Below are positions 25,055 to 32,814 of a stretch of 64,000 nt of DNA, piece after piece (positions within the stretch are counted from its first letter, which is position 1; each line of letters starts with the position of its first letter). The stretch covers positions 1 through 64,000 of the forward strand of contig CAVSGL010000003.1 of NCBI GenBank assembly GCA_963727465.1, given 5' to 3'. The position numbers were made by a program, and so were the translations under genes. The notes beneath the pieces are model-generated. The model was not told the origin of the DNA and searched no databases. It saw nothing but the letters and a program-made list of their open reading frames with translations. Source of the stretch: VRUE01 sp963727465. GTDB lineage: Bacteria > Actinomycetota > Thermoleophilia > Solirubrobacterales > 70-9.

Positions 25055-25534
25055 TTGCGCGACAACCCACACCTGACCGAATTGGCGAGCGCGACCTCGA
25101 CCGGACTCCTTGCCGAGGAAATGGTCTTCGTCATCAGCAATCTGCTCCGTGACAAGGCAAGGCCCGGCCAAGAGGGCATCCAGGTCATCGAGGAAGGGCG
25201 GGAGCTCCTCAAGTCCGTCGCCGGCTCGGCTCAGGACGATGCCGCACCGAGCCTGAGCCAGCTATCCGAACCGGAAGGCACGTTGGACACGATCAGAGCC
25301 GTGCTCACGAAAGACCCGAAAGCAGACGTCAAGAGCTACGTCAAACGTCTCGATGGAGCATTGGCTGAGGTTCTCGAGGGCGGGAAGGACCCCGTCATCC
25401 AGCAAGTCGAGCTGACCGAGGTAAGAGATCTGTTTGCGGCTGTCGGCCATCTGACGCTTTCGCGCGCGAATCGCCTCACCCGGTCTCCCCAAGAGAAGCT
25501 CGGATGGACCTCGGCCGCGATTTTGAATTCCTAG
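25055..25534 (+). CDS. Unknown protein, first gene of the HExxH/dCTP-deaminase-like operon
   Basis: 159 residues, mostly helical and polar (LLAEEMVFVISNLLRDKARPG; EPEGTLDTIRAVLTKDPKADV). I do not recognise a family. AAGGAGG ends 9 nt before the TTG at 25055, which decides the start. The last 31 nt overlap the next gene, suggesting coupled translation and a stoichiometric partner. No signal peptide or membrane segment is seen. A regulator or substrate of the HExxH protein is possible but unsupported beyond linkage. Confidence 0.6.
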   Translation: MRDNPHLTELASATSTGLLAEEMVFVISNLLRDKARPGQEGIQVIEEGRELLKSVAGSAQDDAAPSLSQLSEPEGTLDTIRAVLTKDPKADVKSYVKRLDGALAEVLEGGKDPVIQQVELTEVRDLFAAVGHLTLSRANRLTRSPQEKLGWTSAAILNS

Positions 25535-26814
25535 CCGCGACTGTTCGCCGTTCGATCTCCCAGCTTCGAGATTGCACTGCAAGCCATGCCGCGCCGAGTG
25601 CGAGCCGTGGTGGCGGCCTGCGCGAACACATCGATGAGACCCTCGATGCAATCACCGATCGGGTTGACGCTTCGGAGGCCCGCTTCAAGTCCGCGAGAGA
25701 AGACGTAGAACGACTGTCGCTGATTGACAGCATGCGCTTGCTCAACCGCAACGTCACGAGCATGCACGAAGCCGCTGCCTGGCTCAACGCCGTCGACGAG
25801 CCGGGCCTCCACATAGGAATTCTCTACTTCCTCGACGAAGCCGCGAACGCCATCATCGGCGTCGATGCCGACGTGGTTCCAGTCGGCGATGCGGGCTACC
25901 AGTACGCGACCGTAAGCTGGCCGTTCACCCGAATCCTTGCTCGACTGAAACGCAAGCCGGCGGCAGCGTCGCGGCCGGTGATCGTGTTCTTTCCTCCGCA
26001 GGAGACGAAGACGGTTCTGCTCCATTCGTTGTTCACTCACGAGCTTGCCCATTCAGCGGTCATCGAGCACGAGCTCGTGGACGACGTGCTGGGTGCGCAT
26101 CTGTCTGAGCAACGCTTCAAGACCGACTTTGCCGCCGCGGTGAAATGGCTGGCGCGAAACCGCAAGCTCGATACGACCGAAGCGGAGATAGAACTCACCA
26201 AGAGCCTCGCGTCGTGGGTCACCGAGCTGCTCTGCGATGCGATCGCGACCGAGTACATGGGACCGACCTATCCGCTGGCGTTCGCCGCCGTCGTGCTCTC
26301 CGCCAGCTGGAGCGAGCCCAACCACAGCCACCCGCCGACCACTCTTAGGATCGGAGCCATGCTTGGTCAGCTGCGCGAACGCGGCTGGGAGCCGCATCTC
26401 CAATCGACCATTCCAGAGACGCTGAGATGGCTCGAGGGAGTCGGGGGGCTCACCCATCGACCATCCGTACGCCTCGAGAAGTTCCTGATTGACTGGTCGC
26501 AGAGGCTTGCGAAAGATGTCCGCGCGACCGCGGTGGCCAGGCTTGGCTCTCACGTCTACACGCCCAACGACTTCGACCCGGTCAGCCAAGAGGTTGGCGA
26601 GCTTCTCTCGCGTCAGATCCTCCCCGCCCAGCTGATGAATGAGCGCCCGGTCGATCGGCGCACGATCTTCCTGGCGGGGTGGTTGCAGGTATTCGACCTC
26701 TACGACGATTCTCCGCCCAGCGTTGCGCTGGGAACCGCGAATGACGAGTTTCAGGACTTTCTCGGAACGGCGATGGAGATGAGCACCGTCCTGGAGACCT
26801 GGAAGGGCCTATGA
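25504..26814 (+). CDS. Putative zinc metallopeptidase-like protein (HExxH)
   Basis: 436 residues. HELAH lies at residues 179-183 in LLHSLFTHELAHSAVIEHE, and about 60 residues later WVTELLCDAIATEYMGP supplies Glu/Asp residues that could be the third zinc ligand. The N-terminal ~90 residues contain a probable coiled coil (DETLDAITDRVDASEARFKS). I see no signal peptide and no membrane helix, so it should act in the cytoplasm. The start ATG 25504 overlaps the previous gene, and the stop overlaps the next start (ATGA at 26811). The family is unknown to me; the motif is visible, the peptidase activity is inferred. Confidence 0.6.
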   Translation: MDLGRDFEFLAATVRRSISQLRDCTASHAAPSASRGGGLREHIDETLDAITDRVDASEARFKSAREDVERLSLIDSMRLLNRNVTSMHEAAAWLNAVDEPGLHIGILYFLDEAANAIIGVDADVVPVGDAGYQYATVSWPFTRILARLKRKPAAASRPVIVFFPPQETKTVLLHSLFTHELAHSAVIEHELVDDVLGAHLSEQRFKTDFAAAVKWLARNRKLDTTEAEIELTKSLASWVTELLCDAIATEYMGPTYPLAFAAVVLSASWSEPNHSHPPTTLRIGAMLGQLRERGWEPHLQSTIPETLRWLEGVGGLTHRPSVRLEKFLIDWSQRLAKDVRATAVARLGSHVYTPNDFDPVSQEVGELLSRQILPAQLMNERPVDRRTIFLAGWLQVFDLYDDSPPSVALGTANDEFQDFLGTAMEMSTVLETWKGL

Positions 26815-27440
26815 CGTTGCTGCACAAGGAGGCGCTGCGATCGGCATTGAACGAGCCGGACCTCGACCAGCGTTTGGTCGTAACGCCTCTGCTGTCACCG
26901 CGGAAACAGATTGGACCGGCGTCGATAGACCTGCGCCTCGGTACGAGCTTCTTGCTCTTGCGCAGGACCTTGGAGGCGGGACTCGACCCCAACCGGCCTC
27001 AAACGGCGATGGAACGCGGACAGGAGCGAACCCGCGTCCAGCTCGGAGACTCGCTCTGGCTCCATCCAGGCCAGTTTGTCCTGGGGTCTACGCTCGAGTT
27101 CCTGCGGATGCCACCCCACTTGGGGGCTTACGTACTGGGCAGATCGAGCTGGGGACGAGTTGGCCTGATCGTCGCGACGGCGGTGATGGTTCAGCCTGGA
27201 TACACCGGCACGCTCACCCTCGAGCTCGTGAACGAGGGCGACAGTCCGATCTGCCTATACCCAGGCGTGCGAATCGCCCAGCTTGCTGTACACGAGCTTC
27301 CGGGTCCCACGAAGAGCCCGTACACGCGCACCGAAGCAAAGTATCGAGCTGCTACCGGTCCCGAGGCGTCGCGTCTGGCGCGCGAGCGGCGAGAGATCGA
27401 GCAGGTGAAGAGGCTGGCTCGGCGCTTGCGCTCGCGATAG
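26811..27440 (+). CDS. dCTP deaminase / dUTPase-superfamily protein
   Basis: 209 residues, close to Dcd length. IGPASIDLRLG (34-44), HPGQFVLGSTLEFLRMP, GRSSWGRVGL (110-119), QPGYTGTLTLELVN (128-141), LYPGVRIAQL and SPYTRTEAKYRA match Dcd motifs in order, including the glutamate of the LTLE motif that corresponds to the catalytic base. Two differences stand out: the Asp of the usual IDPGxxG motif is Gln128, and the loop before it appears one residue short, losing the usual His. The protein may therefore bind deoxynucleotides without normal deamination. Unlike housekeeping dcd it is embedded in an overlapping operon with the HExxH gene. Stand-alone Dcd proteins act in phage defence by depleting dCTP, which makes a defence role plausible. 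Confidence 0.8.
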   Translation: MTLLHKEALRSALNEPDLDQRLVVTPLLSPRKQIGPASIDLRLGTSFLLLRRTLEAGLDPNRPQTAMERGQERTRVQLGDSLWLHPGQFVLGSTLEFLRMPPHLGAYVLGRSSWGRVGLIVATAVMVQPGYTGTLTLELVNEGDSPICLYPGVRIAQLAVHELPGPTKSPYTRTEAKYRAATGPEASRLARERREIEQVKRLARRLRSR

Positions 27441-27451
27441 GCGCAGGGCCG

Positions 27452-28204
27452 CTAGACGCCCTCGCCGTGGCGGCCCTCGCCCGAGGCGAAGCGGGAGGCG
27501 CCCTCGGCGGCGACGTGGAGGGTCTCGCGGCCGAGCTTGTGCTCGAGGGCGATGCCCTCGGCCAGCGGCAGGCCGAAGCCCTCGATCGCGGCGCGGCGGT
27601 CGGCGAGCATCGTCTCCTGCGGGAAGCCCGCGATCTTCTCGGCCAGCTCGAGCGCGCGGTCGAGGTGGGCGCCCGGGTCGACGACCTCGTTGACCAGGCC
27701 GATCCGGTGCGCCTCATCGGCGGCGACCGGGCGGCCGGTGAGGATCAGCTCCAGGGCGCGGCCGAGGCCGACGATGCGCGGCAGCCGCTGCGTGCCGCCG
27801 TCGACCAGCGGCACCCCCCAGCGACGCTCGAAGAGGCCCAGGGTGGAGCCGGGCGTGGCGATCCGCAGGTCGCACCAGAGCGCCAGCTCGACCCCGCCGG
27901 CCAGGCACCAGCCGTCGATCGCCGCGATCGCCGGCTTGGCCGGCGTCAGGCGGGTCGGGCCCATCGGGCCGTCGGGGTGGTCGACGTCGAGGTCCATCGC
28001 CTTCAGGTCGGCGCCGGCGCAGAAGGCCTCGCCGCCGGCGCCGGTGAGGACCAGCACGCGCGCCCCCTCGTCGGCCTCGAAGTCCTTCAGCGCCTGGCGG
28101 AAGGCAGCGGCCGCCGCGGCGTCGATCGCGTTGCGCCGCGCCGGCCGGTCGATCGTCAGCACCGCCGCCGCGCCGACCCGCTCGTAACGCAATTCGTCGC
28201 CCAT
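27452..28204 (-). CDS. Enoyl-CoA hydratase/isomerase family protein
   Basis: 250 residues. Crotonase-fold landmarks: TIDRPARRNAID, GEAFCAGADLKAM (oxyanion hole), AAIDGWCLAGGVELALWCDLRIA and GLFERRWGVPLVDGG. The catalytic-region residues are GxVPLVDGGTQRLPR rather than the two-Glu pattern of canonical hydratases, so the precise reaction (hydration, isomerisation, other) is open. It converges with the dCTP-deaminase-like gene. The start is ATG 28202-28204; an upstream in-frame TTG (28213) is less likely. Confidence 0.85.
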   Translation of the reverse strand: MGDELRYERVGAAAVLTIDRPARRNAIDAAAAAAFRQALKDFEADEGARVLVLTGAGGEAFCAGADLKAMDLDVDHPDGPMGPTRLTPAKPAIAAIDGWCLAGGVELALWCDLRIATPGSTLGLFERRWGVPLVDGGTQRLPRIVGLGRALELILTGRPVAADEAHRIGLVNEVVDPGAHLDRALELAEKIAGFPQETMLADRRAAIEGFGLPLAEGIALEHKLGRETLHVAAEGASRFASGEGRHGEGV

Positions 28205-28603
28205 CGCCGACAAGGGTAGGGAGTGGGCGGGCTAGTCGCGGCGTACCTCCGGGTCTCGCCGGCGACGCCCAGCTCCCGGGTGCGCCCCGGTGCGCCGCGG
28301 TCATCGGGGCAGGCGCCGACGACCGCTGGCCACGCTAGAGAGGCGCTCGGACGAGAAAGATTCCCCAGAACGCAAAACGCAACTGGGGGTCGCGCCTAAA
28401 GCCTGCCCGCGCGTAGCCTTCGCGCGCAGAAGCTCTTTGCGCCACCTTCAAGACGGTGTCCCGCTGGCTTCCGCGAGGCCTGTCTTTCCCAGTCGCACGA
28501 TCAACTTAGCTCGCCGTCCCGGCGGCGTCCAGGGGGGTGCGGCGGACCAGCCCGCAAACTCCGAGAAAAGGCGCGTTGCGGGGGCAATTACTACGCTGCT
28601 CGA
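28205..28603. other. Non-coding stretch between enoyl-CoA hydratase and metF
   Basis: About 400 nt without a convincing gene. I looked for a SAM or cobalamin riboswitch before metF and saw no conserved core. GC-rich short inverted repeats are present, but none is followed by a T-run. It must hold promoters for both divergent genes, but I cannot fix them. Confidence 0.5.
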
Positions 28604-29524
28604 ATGCACATAGACCAGATACTGGATTCCAAGCGACCGCTCTTCTCGGTCGAGTTCTTCCCGCCGAAGACCGAGCAGGCGACGGAGCAGCTCTTCGCCA
28701 CGGCCCGCTCGCTGCGCGAGCTCGAGCCGGACTTCGTCTCGGTCACCTACGGCGCCGGCGGCTCGACCCGCGACGGCACGGTCGAGATCACCCGCGCCCT
28801 CAAGGACGACCTCGGCCTGGAGACGATGGCCCACCTGAGCTGCGTCGGCGAGACGGCCGAGGGGCTGGCGACGACGCTCGACCGGATCGCCGCGGCGGGG
28901 ATCGACAACGTCTTCGCCCTGCGCGGCGACCCGCCGCGGGGCGAACCGGACTTCGTCCAGCCCGAGGGGGGCCTGGGCAGCGCCGCCGAGCTCGCCGCCT
29001 TCATCGACGGGCGCTGGGACTTCACCGTCGGCGGCGCCTGCTTCCCCGAGGTGCACCCGGAGGCGCCCGACCTCGACACCGACCTCGAGTACCTGAAGAG
29101 CAAGGTCGAGGCCGGCGCCTCCTTCCTGATCACGCAGCTCTTCTTCGACAACCAGGTCTACTTCGACTTCGTCGCCGCGGCGCGCGCCAAGGGGATCGAG
29201 GCGCCGATCATCGCCGGCGTGATCCCGGTCGCGAGCTTCGCCCAGACCAAGCGCATCTGCGAGCTCTGCGACGCCTCGATTCCGCCGCGCCTGGAGGCCG
29301 CGTTCGCCGCGGTCGACGGCGACGAGACCGCGGAGTTCGAGCTCGGCGTCGCTTACGCCGCGCAGCAGTGCGCGGAGCTGCTGATCGCCGGCGCCCCGGG
29401 GATCCACTTCTACGCGCTCAACCGGGCGCCGGCGACGCGCGCCGTGCTCGGCGCCCTGCGCGCCTCGCGGCCCTGGGAGCGCACCCGGGGAACGCCGGCC
29501 GACCCGGTGGGCGAGGCGCGTTAG
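28604..29524 (+). CDS. metF: Methylenetetrahydrofolate reductase
   Basis: 306 residues. It reduces 5,10-methylene-THF to 5-methyl-THF for methionine synthesis. FSVEFFPPKTEQATEQLF carries the catalytic Glu, then SVTYGAGGSTRDGT, NVFALRGDPP (folate/FAD region), VGGACFPEVHPE, LITQLFFDNQVYFDF and GVIPVASFAQTKRI. The ATG at 28604 is the natural start. It is followed by the hydrolase and DUF3105 genes in the same direction with short gaps, perhaps one transcription unit. Confidence 0.95.
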   Translation: MHIDQILDSKRPLFSVEFFPPKTEQATEQLFATARSLRELEPDFVSVTYGAGGSTRDGTVEITRALKDDLGLETMAHLSCVGETAEGLATTLDRIAAAGIDNVFALRGDPPRGEPDFVQPEGGLGSAAELAAFIDGRWDFTVGGACFPEVHPEAPDLDTDLEYLKSKVEAGASFLITQLFFDNQVYFDFVAAARAKGIEAPIIAGVIPVASFAQTKRICELCDASIPPRLEAAFAAVDGDETAEFELGVAYAAQQCAELLIAGAPGIHFYALNRAPATRAVLGALRASRPWERTRGTPADPVGEAR

Positions 29525-29555
29525 GCGATCAAGCCCCCTAGACTGGTTGGCCACG

Positions 29556-30410
29556 ATGGGGGAGTTCAGCTACCAGGGCTACCGGATCGGGTTCGACGAG
29601 TACGGCGAGGGCGAGCGGCCGATCGTCCTCATCCACGGGCTGCTGATGAGCCGCACGATGTTCGCGCAGCTCGGCCCGGCACTCGCCGAGCGCGGCAACC
29701 GGGCGATCTGCGTCGATCTGCTCGGCCACGGCCGCTCCGACCAGCCCGACGACCTGCGGCTCTACTCGATGCCGCTCTTCGGCGAGCAGGTGGGCGGGCT
29801 GCTCGACCACCTGGGCCTGGAGCGGGCGGTGGTCGGCGGCACCTCGCTCGGCGCCAACGTCGCGCTCGAGCTCGCCGCCCGCCACCCGGAGCGGGTCGAG
29901 GGCCTGTTCATCGAGATGCCGGTGCTCGACAACGCGCTGGCCGCCGTCGCCGCGATCTTCGCCCCGATCCTGCTCGGGCTGCGGGTCGGCAAACCGGCGA
30001 TCGAGCTCAGCTCGCGGCTCGCCTCGCTGATCCCGCGCACGAACTTCCTCATCGACATCGGACTCGACTGGGTGCGGCGCCGTCCCGGCCCCTCGATCGC
30101 GGTGCTCGAGGGACTGCTGCTCGGCGAGACCGCGCCGGGGCGCGAGCGGCGGCGGCTGATCGAGAGCCCGGCGCTGGTCGTCGGCCATCCGCGCGACCCG
30201 CTGCACCCGTTCAGCGACTCGGGCATGCTGGTCGAGGAGCTGCCCGGGGCGGAGCTGGTCGAGGCCAACTCGATCCTCGAGTGGCGCACCCGGCCGCAAC
30301 GGCTGAACGACGAGCTGGCGCGTTTCCTCGACCGGGTCTGGGCGCAGCCGGACGTCCCACCCCCCGGAGCCAACGGCCGCGGCCACAGCGCCGCGCCTGT
30401 GGCAGGATAG
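29556..30410 (+). CDS. Alpha/beta hydrolase
   Basis: 284 residues. IVLIHGLLMSRTMF is the oxyanion HG motif, ICVDLLGHGRSDQP is the typical strand/turn, GGTSLGAN is the nucleophile elbow with Ser, and VVGHPRDPLHPF carries the acid. The final His is not assigned with certainty; VEANSILEWRTRP would be its usual place but has no His. The substrate is unknown. The ATG at 29556 is chosen over a TTG nine nt upstream. Confidence 0.8.
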   Translation: MGEFSYQGYRIGFDEYGEGERPIVLIHGLLMSRTMFAQLGPALAERGNRAICVDLLGHGRSDQPDDLRLYSMPLFGEQVGGLLDHLGLERAVVGGTSLGANVALELAARHPERVEGLFIEMPVLDNALAAVAAIFAPILLGLRVGKPAIELSSRLASLIPRTNFLIDIGLDWVRRRPGPSIAVLEGLLLGETAPGRERRRLIESPALVVGHPRDPLHPFSDSGMLVEELPGAELVEANSILEWRTRPQRLNDELARFLDRVWAQPDVPPPGANGRGHSAAPVAG

Positions 30411-30419
30411 GAGCCGAAC

Positions 30420-31208
30420 GTGGCCAACCGCAGGGAGGAAGAGCGGGAGCGCCTCCGTCAGGCCCGGCAGGAACGCGAGTCCAGCCAGGCCAAGTCGGAC
30501 CGGCGCCGGCTGCTCTACGTCTACGGTGGCGCCGGCCTGGTCGGCCTGCTGATCGTCGTCGGCATCGTCGCCGCGGTCGCCTCCTCCGGCGGCGGCAACG
30601 GCGGCGGGGAATCGCACATCAACCAGGAAAGCGGCTCGACCAACGGGTACAAGCCCGACAGCCGCAGCGGCACCGCGCCGCCGGAAGTGCAGGTGACGAA
30701 CCTGAAGCAGGCTGCGAAGCAGGCCGGCTGCACGCTGCGCCTGAAGCTCAAGGACGAGGGGCACACGCACATCGCGCCGAACGCCGAAACCCCGGACTAC
30801 AAGACCAGCCCGCCAACCTCCGGCCCGCACGCCGAAGCTCCCTACCAGCAGGCCGACGGCGCCTACAGCGAAATGCCGCGGGAAATCTTCATGGTCCACT
30901 CGCTCGAGCACGGCCGGCTCCAGATCCAGTACAGCCCGGAACTGCCCGACGAAGACCAGCTGGCGCTGAAGGGGCTCTACGACACGATGTACGGGGGGGC
31001 GCTGCTCTTCCCCAACGAAACCATGAGCTACGCGGTTGCCGCGACGGCCTGGACCAAACTGCTGGGCTGTCCCGAATACAAGGGCGACATCACGCTCGAC
31101 GCGATCCGCGATTTCGGCATGGCGACCTGGGGCAAATACGGCGGCGAGCCGGTCAACGGCTTCAACATCAAAGGGCCGACCCCAGTCGAACCTGCCCCGG
31201 CCAGCTGA
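30420..31208 (+). CDS. DUF3105 membrane-anchored secreted protein
   Basis: 262 residues. A charged cytoplasmic N-terminus (REEERERLRQARQERESS) is followed by one membrane helix (YVYGGAGLVGLLIVVGIVAAVA), a Gly/Ser linker and an extracytoplasmic DUF3105 domain with YKTSPPTSGPHAEAPY, VHSLEHGRLQIQY and a late ACPEYKG-like cysteine (LLGCPEYKGDI). Two cysteines (CTLRLK, LGCPEYK) may pair. The function of DUF3105 is not established. Its extracytoplasmic part uses GAA for Glu about four times as often as GAG, unlike the cytoplasmic genes around it. Confidence 0.8.
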   Translation: MANRREEERERLRQARQERESSQAKSDRRRLLYVYGGAGLVGLLIVVGIVAAVASSGGGNGGGESHINQESGSTNGYKPDSRSGTAPPEVQVTNLKQAAKQAGCTLRLKLKDEGHTHIAPNAETPDYKTSPPTSGPHAEAPYQQADGAYSEMPREIFMVHSLEHGRLQIQYSPELPDEDQLALKGLYDTMYGGALLFPNETMSYAVAATAWTKLLGCPEYKGDITLDAIRDFGMATWGKYGGEPVNGFNIKGPTPVEPAPAS

Positions 31209-31211
31209 GCG

Positions 31212-32198
31212 TCACGCAGCCCGATAGGTGGGGAAGAATCCATTGCCCACCCTGTCCGCGGAGAGGCGATCGTAGGCCTCGCTGTCGCAGATGAGCTCGG
31301 AGACGTGCCAGGCCTGCTCGCGGTTGGCGAAGCCGCGCTTGAATTCCTCGAGCGGGTCGCCGGGCGACAGACCGCCGCCCAGGTTGAGCGGCAGGCCCTG
31401 CTCGTCGGCGAGCTCGACCAGCGCCGCGACGACGTTCTTCATCGGCGAGTCGCGCAGATGGGCGTCGGCGGTGCCGCTGAGGTAGTAGTGGAGGAAGCCG
31501 TCGCTGCGCACGGTCAATGAGGCGGCGGCGACATCGCCGCCGGGCGCGCGGGCGAGGGCGAGCCAGGTCCGGCCCGACTCCAGCAGGCGGTCGAAGTAGG
31601 CGGGCGGAAAGAAGTAGCGCTCGGCGGCCTCGGTGCGGTCCATCGTCTGCCGGTAGGCGGCGTGGAAGCCGGCGCGCTGCTCGGCCGTGGCGTCGGGGCC
31701 GGCGACCAGCTCCAGCCGGTAGCCGGCGCGGCGGTTCTTGTTGATCCGGTTGCGGTCGCTGCCGCGGCTCTTGCGGGGCAGCTCCGGGTCGGCGATCTGG
31801 ACGACGTTGCGCGCGGCGGCGCCCGCGAGCGGCAGCGGCTCGGCGAGCGTGTGGCGGAGGAAGATCGAGACAAGACCGGTCGCGGAAAAGTCGATTTCCG
31901 CCGGGTCGACCTGCCCCCCCGAAAGCGTGGTCGAGGTTTTCCCCGCTATGCGGTCAAAACCTCGACCACGGTCGGGGGGCGAGGCGAGGCCGGGGTAACC
32001 GTAGGGGGAAATCGCGTCGCGCTCGTCAGTGCCGGGGATGTCGCGGACGATCAGCGGCGCGACCAGGGCGCCCTCGCCGGTCTCGATTCGCAGCGTGTGG
32101 GTGACGCCCTCGGCGCCGAGGAACGGACGGGAGCGGAAGAACTCCTCGCTCGCCGCGGCGGCGCCGTCGTCGGCGAGCAGCTCGGCCCTCGGGGTCAC
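31212..32198 (-). CDS. FemAB/GNAT-fold peptidoglycan-type aminoacyltransferase-like protein
   Basis: 328 residues. The C-terminal half has SDRNRINKNRRAGYRLEL, GFHAAYRQTMDRTEAAERYFF, VAAASLTVRSDGFLHYYLSG and LNLGGGLSPGDPLEEFKRGF, the pattern of FemAB-like proteins (BioF2-like domain). Such proteins transfer amino acids or acyl groups onto peptidoglycan precursors or surface glycans; the substrate here is unknown. The palindromic element at 31926-31970 is translated in frame as RGRGFDRIAGKTSTTL between YPGLASPP and VDPAEIDF, where relatives should be shorter. The start GTG 32196-32198 overlaps the stop of the GNAT gene (GTGA). Confidence 0.7.
   Translation of the reverse strand: MTPRAELLADDGAAAASEEFFRSRPFLGAEGVTHTLRIETGEGALVAPLIVRDIPGTDERDAISPYGYPGLASPPDRGRGFDRIAGKTSTTLSGGQVDPAEIDFSATGLVSIFLRHTLAEPLPLAGAAARNVVQIADPELPRKSRGSDRNRINKNRRAGYRLELVAGPDATAEQRAGFHAAYRQTMDRTEAAERYFFPPAYFDRLLESGRTWLALARAPGGDVAAASLTVRSDGFLHYYLSGTADAHLRDSPMKNVVAALVELADEQGLPLNLGGGLSPGDPLEEFKRGFANREQAWHVSELICDSEAYDRLSADRVGNGFFPTYRAA
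31926..31970. repeat. Intragenic palindromic element, copy 2 (inside FemAB-like gene)
   Basis: CGTGGTCGAGGTTTT (31926-31940) and AAAACCTCGACCACG (31956-31970) are perfect 15-bp arms around the 15-nt loop CCCCGCTATGCGGTC. The arm core, loop size and loop sequence match copy 1 at 237-287, and GGTCGGGGG follows the right arm in both. Sequence similarity outside the element is absent. Confidence 0.8.
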
Positions 32199-32740
32199 GG
32201 CAGGAGGTCCGCGGCGGCGGCGCGGAACTCGTCCGGCAGGACGCCCCAGACCTCGCAGTCGTCCGTGCCGTCGGGACGCGCGAGGTGGCCGCGCATCGTT
32301 CCCTCGTGCTTCCAACCGAGCCCCGCCACCGTCTTCTTGGCGACCTCGTTGCGGGCCGGGATGCGACCGTAGACGCGGTGGGCGCCGAACTCGTCGAAGG
32401 CTCTGGCGATCGTCAACGCCTCGGCGCGGCGACCGACGCCCGTGCCGCGCACGTCGTCGCCGATCAGCGCGCCCAGCTCCGGCGCGGTCTGGCGGAAGAG
32501 GCCGTAGAGCGCGGTGAAGCCGACCGGCTCGTCGTACCCCTCGACCACGATCGCGTACTTGCGGTCCTCGCCGGAGGCGTCCATCGCCCGCCCCACCCAG
32601 GCTTCGGCTTCGGCGAGCGAGAAGCCCTCGCGCTGCTCCATCAGCGTCTTCGTCGCCTCCGGGTTGTTGAACCAGCGGTGCACCGCCGCGGCGTCGCCGG
32701 GCTCGAACGGGCGCAGGCTGACCTCGGGTCGCTCGGCCAC
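32195..32740 (-). CDS. GNAT N-acetyltransferase (RimJ/RimL-like)
   Basis: 181 residues. SLRPFEPGDAAAVHRWFNNP is the usual RimJ/L-type N-terminus; ELGALIGDDVRGTGVGRRAE holds the acetyl-CoA-binding motif A (RGxGxG/A form), and NEVAKKTVAGLGWKHEGTMR is motif B. The acceptor is unknown. It overlaps the FemAB-like gene downstream by 4 nt, so the two may act on the same amino compound. The start is GTG 32738-32740. Confidence 0.85.
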   Translation of the reverse strand: MAERPEVSLRPFEPGDAAAVHRWFNNPEATKTLMEQREGFSLAEAEAWVGRAMDASGEDRKYAIVVEGYDEPVGFTALYGLFRQTAPELGALIGDDVRGTGVGRRAEALTIARAFDEFGAHRVYGRIPARNEVAKKTVAGLGWKHEGTMRGHLARPDGTDDCEVWGVLPDEFRAAAADLLP

Positions 32741-32762
32741 GCCGAAACCCTACGGCTTCGAT

Positions 32763-32800
32763 TGAAGGGTTGTGGCCCTCATGAGGGCCACAACCCTTCA
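32763..32800. terminator. Perfect 38-bp palindrome (candidate transcription terminator)
   Basis: TGAAGGGTTGTGGCCCTCA (32763-32781) is followed at once by its exact reverse complement (32782-32800). It lies between the sugar-transferase gene's stop (32815) and the GNAT gene's start (32740), which are in the same direction. There is no T-run on either side. It would end the exopolysaccharide transcript on the minus strand as a hairpin, or serve as a protein site. Confidence 0.6.
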
Positions 32801-32814
32801 TCTGGGCGTCTGGG

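Noticed and set aside
25055..27440. Ordinary housekeeping pyrimidine operon for the dCTP-deaminase-like gene
   Set aside because: No other pyrimidine genes are adjacent, the partners are orphan proteins, and active-site residues differ.
28205..28603. SAM or cobalamin riboswitch upstream of metF
   Set aside because: I could not find the conserved core of either class on either strand; only general GC-rich hairpins are present.
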